NCBI GenBank assembly: GCA_031271075.1
Contig: JAISWN010000050.1
Span: 1-6,741 of the forward strand
Reading direction: 5' to 3'
DNA from: Treponema sp.
Lineage (GTDB): Bacteria; Spirochaetota; Spirochaetia; Treponematales; Breznakiellaceae
Length of the DNA: 6,741 nucleotides
Notes under the pieces: model-generated
Told to the model about the DNA's origin: nothing
Database searches by the model: none
Seen by the model: the letters and a program-made list of their open reading frames with translations, nothing else
Shown: positions 6,636 to 6,741 of the stretch, in pieces
How positions within the stretch are numbered: position 1 is the first letter of the stretch
How the letters are laid out: each line of letters opens with the position of its first letter
Program-made: the position numbers and the translations under genes

Positions 6636-6741
6636 ATGTTCCCCCTCCCCTTCCATCCCCTGATCAACGCCTGGTTTGCCGAAACTCTGGGGACGCCCAC
6701 CCTGGTGCAGGGGGAAGCCTGGGCCCGGATCGAAGAGGGGG
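6636..6741 (+). CDS. Lhr-like superfamily 2 (DEAD/H-box) helicase, first 35 residues (runs off the right edge)
   Basis: Lhr-family helicases are ATP-driven DNA/RNA-DNA translocases, usually about 800-1,500 residues and linked to DNA repair. Only the N-terminus is present: MFPLPFHPLINAWF, then TLGTPTLVQGEAWARIEEG. It matches the start of Lhr proteins, whose pattern is FHP...WF, then a 'pTxxQ..aWp.i..G' Q-motif just before Walker A. The Q-motif glutamine would be Q25. Walker A should follow within roughly 10-20 residues outside the window. An in-frame TGA at 6630-6632 rules out an earlier start, so this ATG is the best choice despite a distant AAGGA. The call rests on a short stretch, so the subfamily is uncertain; other SF2 helicases with a similar Q-motif are possible. 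It has no obvious functional tie to the importer. Confidence 0.72.
   Translation, partial: MFPLPFHPLINAWFAETLGTPTLVQGEAWARIEEG

Overview
The window is protein-coding over almost its whole length and GC-rich (about 60% by eye). It holds four genes and the start of a fifth. On the minus strand, running off the left edge, is the first 389 codons of an L-ribulokinase (araB). Diverging from it across a 202-base control region is a plus-strand operon for an ABC importer of the dipeptide/oligopeptide (Dpp/Opp, peptide/nickel) family. It encodes a lipoprotein substrate-binding protein (1370-3247), a DppB-type permease (3244-4380), and one long protein that fuses a DppC-type permease to a DppD-type ATPase (4384-6588). 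At the right edge the first 35 codons of an Lhr-like superfamily 2 helicase begin (6636 onward).

The three importer genes are tightly packed: an ATGA stop/start overlap joins the first two, and a 3-base gap with a good Shine-Dalgarno site joins the second and third. They are almost certainly one transcript and one machine: lipid-anchored binding protein, two channel subunits, and an ATPase covalently tied to one of them. No partner ATPase of the DppF type lies between the fused gene and the helicase, so the motor may be a homodimer or may borrow a subunit encoded elsewhere. The Dpp/Opp family imports peptides but also, in several bacteria, oligosaccharides. Divergence from a ribulokinase gene suggests, without proving, that this importer brings in an arabinose-containing sugar or oligosaccharide.

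The control region at 1168-1369 contains a sigma-70-like promoter for the importer operon. Its predicted start point falls on or next to the ATG of the binding-protein gene, so the mRNA may be leaderless or nearly so. Small palindromes directly upstream of its -35 element are operator candidates.

Organism: a diderm with lipid-anchored binding proteins and a relaxed lipobox (FFS-C) would fit a GC-rich spirochaete (Treponema/Spirochaeta-like). This is a weak inference from protein style, not a firm assignment. There are no RNA genes, mobile elements, CRISPR arrays or clear rho-independent terminators. The long open frames antisense to the real genes are composition artefacts.
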